Shown in pieces: positions 62,570 to 64,000 of a stretch of 64,000 nucleotides of DNA. The DNA is from Neobacillus niacini (lineage in GTDB: Bacteria > Bacillota > Bacilli > Bacillales > Cytobacillaceae): positions 4,781,501 to 4,845,500 of the forward strand of contig NZ_JAUSZN010000001.1 in the NCBI RefSeq assembly GCF_030817595.1, given 5' to 3'. The notes under the pieces are model-generated. The model was not told the DNA's origin. It was given only the letters and a program-made list of their open reading frames with translations, and ran no database searches. Numbering within the stretch: position 1 is the first letter of the stretch; each line of letters starts with the position of its first letter. The position numbers and the translations under genes were made by a program.

Positions 62570-63571
62570 ATGAATTCACTCAAATTTAAGGAGAACAGGC
62601 AATTCGACCTGATCGCCATCGGTCGTCTGTGCATTGACTTGAATGCCAATGAAATTCACCGACCAATGGAGGAGACAGTGACTTTTACAAAATATGTTGG
62701 CGGTTCACCTGCCAATATTGCGATTGGCTCTGCGCGTCTTGGACAGAACACCGGTTTCATTGGGAAAGTGTCGGATGACCAAATGGGCCGTTTCATTACG
62801 GACTATTTAGAAAAGAATGGGATTGATACTTCTTCTGTAAAGATTGACCAAACAGGAGCAGTTACCGGTCTTGCTTTTACGGAAATCAAAAGTCCTGAGG
62901 ATTGCAGCATTTTAATGTACCGCGACAATGTGGCCGATTTGAAGCTTCATCCATCTGAGATAGACGAAGACTATATCAAACAGTCAAAAACGTTATTGGT
63001 TTCAGGAACAGCTTTAGCACAAAGTCCTTCTCGTGAAGCGGTTTTCCTGGCACTAGAGTATGCGGTCAAACATGATGTAAGAATCATTTTTGACCTAGAT
63101 TATCGCCCCTATACATGGGTCGATGAAGCGGAGACAGCCGTTTATTATAACCTTGCCGCTGAAAAGTGCGATGTCATCATCGGAACACGCGAAGAGTTCG
63201 ACATGATGGAAAAGTTATTGAATGTAAAAGAGTCAAGTGATGATTATACCGCTTCCCGCTGGTTTTCTTATCGTGCAGAACTGGTTGTCATCAAGCACGG
63301 AGGATCTGGCTCGATTGCTTATACAAAAGACGGTGCCTCACACCGCAGCGGTATTTTCCGAACGAACGTATTGAAGACATTTGGTGCCGGGGATTCGTAT
63401 GCATCCGCGTTTATTTATGGGCTTATGAACGGAAAGGACATATCTGAAGCCATGAAAATGGGCAGCGCTTCTGCATCACTTGTGATTTCACGTCACAGTT
63501 GCTCGGACGCAATGCCAACAAAGGAAGAACTTATACACCATATGGAAACAGCGGTTTATGAACTAGCGTAA
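62570..63571 (+). CDS. iolC: 5-dehydro-2-deoxygluconokinase
   Basis: This 333-aa PfkB-family kinase phosphorylates 5-dehydro-2-deoxy-D-gluconate in inositol breakdown. Typical IolC features are FDLIAIGRLCIDLNANEI, FTKYVGGSPANIAIGSARLG and the C-terminal TFGAGDSYASAFIYGLM with catalytic Asp. The length fits IolC proteins. It has an AAAGGAAGG ribosome site and lies between iolG and iolA. Confidence 0.94.
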   Translation: MNSLKFKENRQFDLIAIGRLCIDLNANEIHRPMEETVTFTKYVGGSPANIAIGSARLGQNTGFIGKVSDDQMGRFITDYLEKNGIDTSSVKIDQTGAVTGLAFTEIKSPEDCSILMYRDNVADLKLHPSEIDEDYIKQSKTLLVSGTALAQSPSREAVFLALEYAVKHDVRIIFDLDYRPYTWVDEAETAVYYNLAAEKCDVIIGTREEFDMMEKLLNVKESSDDYTASRWFSYRAELVVIKHGGSGSIAYTKDGASHRSGIFRTNVLKTFGAGDSYASAFIYGLMNGKDISEAMKMGSASASLVISRHSCSDAMPTKEELIHHMETAVYELA

Positions 63572-63601
63572 ATTTTTACAAACGGAAGGGAGATTTATGA
63601 A

Positions 63602-64000
63602 ATGACTGTTACGACTGTAAGAACGTTAAAGAACTATATTGGCGGCGAGTGGGTAGAATCAACATCCGAAAAAACAGAAGTAGTCTATAATCCAGCAACA
63701 GGTGAAGAGCTTGCGATTGTTCCTCTTTCAACCAAAGAAGAGGTTGACCAAGCGGTGAAAGCTGCGAACGAAGCTTTCAAAACATGGTCTCAGGTACCTG
63801 TTCCAAAACGCGGACGTATTCTTTTCAAATACCAGCAGCTACTTGTGGAACACTGGGATGAGCTTGCTAGATTAGTAACGATTGAGAATGGTAAAAGCTT
63901 TATCGAGGCGCATGGCGAAGTTCTTCGCGGCATCGAGTGTGTGGAATTTGCAGCAGGTGTGCCAACGTTAATGATGGGAAAACAGCTTCCTGATATTGCA
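63602..64000 (+). CDS. iolA: Methylmalonate-semialdehyde dehydrogenase (acylating), N-terminal part
   Basis: The first 133 codons of an aldehyde dehydrogenase run off the right edge. [40 protein letters not shown] and [20 protein letters not shown] are typical of IolA/MmsA, which converts malonate semialdehyde to acetyl-CoA at the end of inositol breakdown. The start has GGAAGGGAG upstream; an ATG at 63597 leads straight to a stop. The position after iolC fits. Confidence 0.9.
   Translation, partial: MTVTTVRTLKNYIGGEWVESTSEKTEVVYNPATGEELAIVPLSTKEEVDQAVKAANEAFKTWSQVPVPKRGRILFKYQQLLVEHWDELARLVTIENGKSFIEAHGEVLRGIECVEFAAGVPTLMMGKQLPDIA

Overview
The window looks like a chromosome segment of a low-G+C Gram-positive rod of the Bacillaceae (Bacillus/Neobacillus type). 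The pointers are strong AGGAGG ribosome sites, many TTG/GTG starts, catabolite-responsive (cre) sites, a split histidine kinase of the sporulation-kinase type, YesL/LplB/LplC-type ABC importers, and several dispersed repeat families typical of Bacillaceae. I see no rRNA, tRNA, CRISPR array, transposase or prophage block. Assignments come from reading motifs in the sequence; no database search was run.

Layout. (1) 1-6942: aromatic catabolism. The end of a luciferase-like monooxygenase, its FMN reductase, an unassigned 318-aa protein, fumarylacetoacetase, homogentisate dioxygenase, an aromatic-acid MFS importer and an FAD-synthetase-like protein. (2) 6943-10855: an AraC regulator, a GPH sugar symporter and a creatininase-family hydrolase. 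(3) 10900-12395: a DUF559-type nuclease gene between two near-identical ~224-bp arrays, each with four 21-nt palindromes; this is the most unusual locus. It is followed by a broken histidine kinase. (4) 14448-20372: a complete 2-keto-3-deoxygluconate (KDG) pathway (kduI, kduD, yhcH, kdgT, kdgK, kdgA) with an IclR-type KdgR and matching operators. (5) 20469-26299: an aldo/keto reductase, a Cof phosphatase, a glucose-family PTS EIIBC divergent from a mannonate-dehydratase-like enzyme, and a GntR regulator. (6) 26657-30768: a WYL regulator divergent from a GyrI-like gene, a decayed small gene, an archaeal-type peptidyl-tRNA hydrolase and an intact histidine kinase. (7) 31553-39664: fructokinase and mannose-6-phosphate isomerase, then a PRD regulator with separate fructose-type EIIA, EIIB and EIIC, two class II aldolases and a DJ-1/PfpI protein. 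(8) 39727-53025: a decayed manA copy, a GH95 fucosidase, MgtC, and a yesL/ABC/dehydrogenase/HAD operon followed by a membrane-bound AraC regulator. (9) 53334-61276: a second ABC importer with an unassigned 827-aa putative carbohydrate-active enzyme, a GH105 hydrolase and a LacI regulator. (10) 61465-64000: the start of an inositol operon (iolG, iolC, iolA).

How the genes fit together. Much of the window serves plant-polysaccharide use. GH105 would release unsaturated galacturonate, which feeds KduI, KduD, KdgK and KdgA to pyruvate and glyceraldehyde-3-phosphate. The mannonate-dehydratase-like enzyme would also deliver KDG. Neither ABC importer has its own ATPase, so both probably use a shared MsmX-type ATPase encoded elsewhere. 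Control appears local (AraC, KdgR, GntR, WYL, PRD, LacI) plus global CcpA control through the cre sites.
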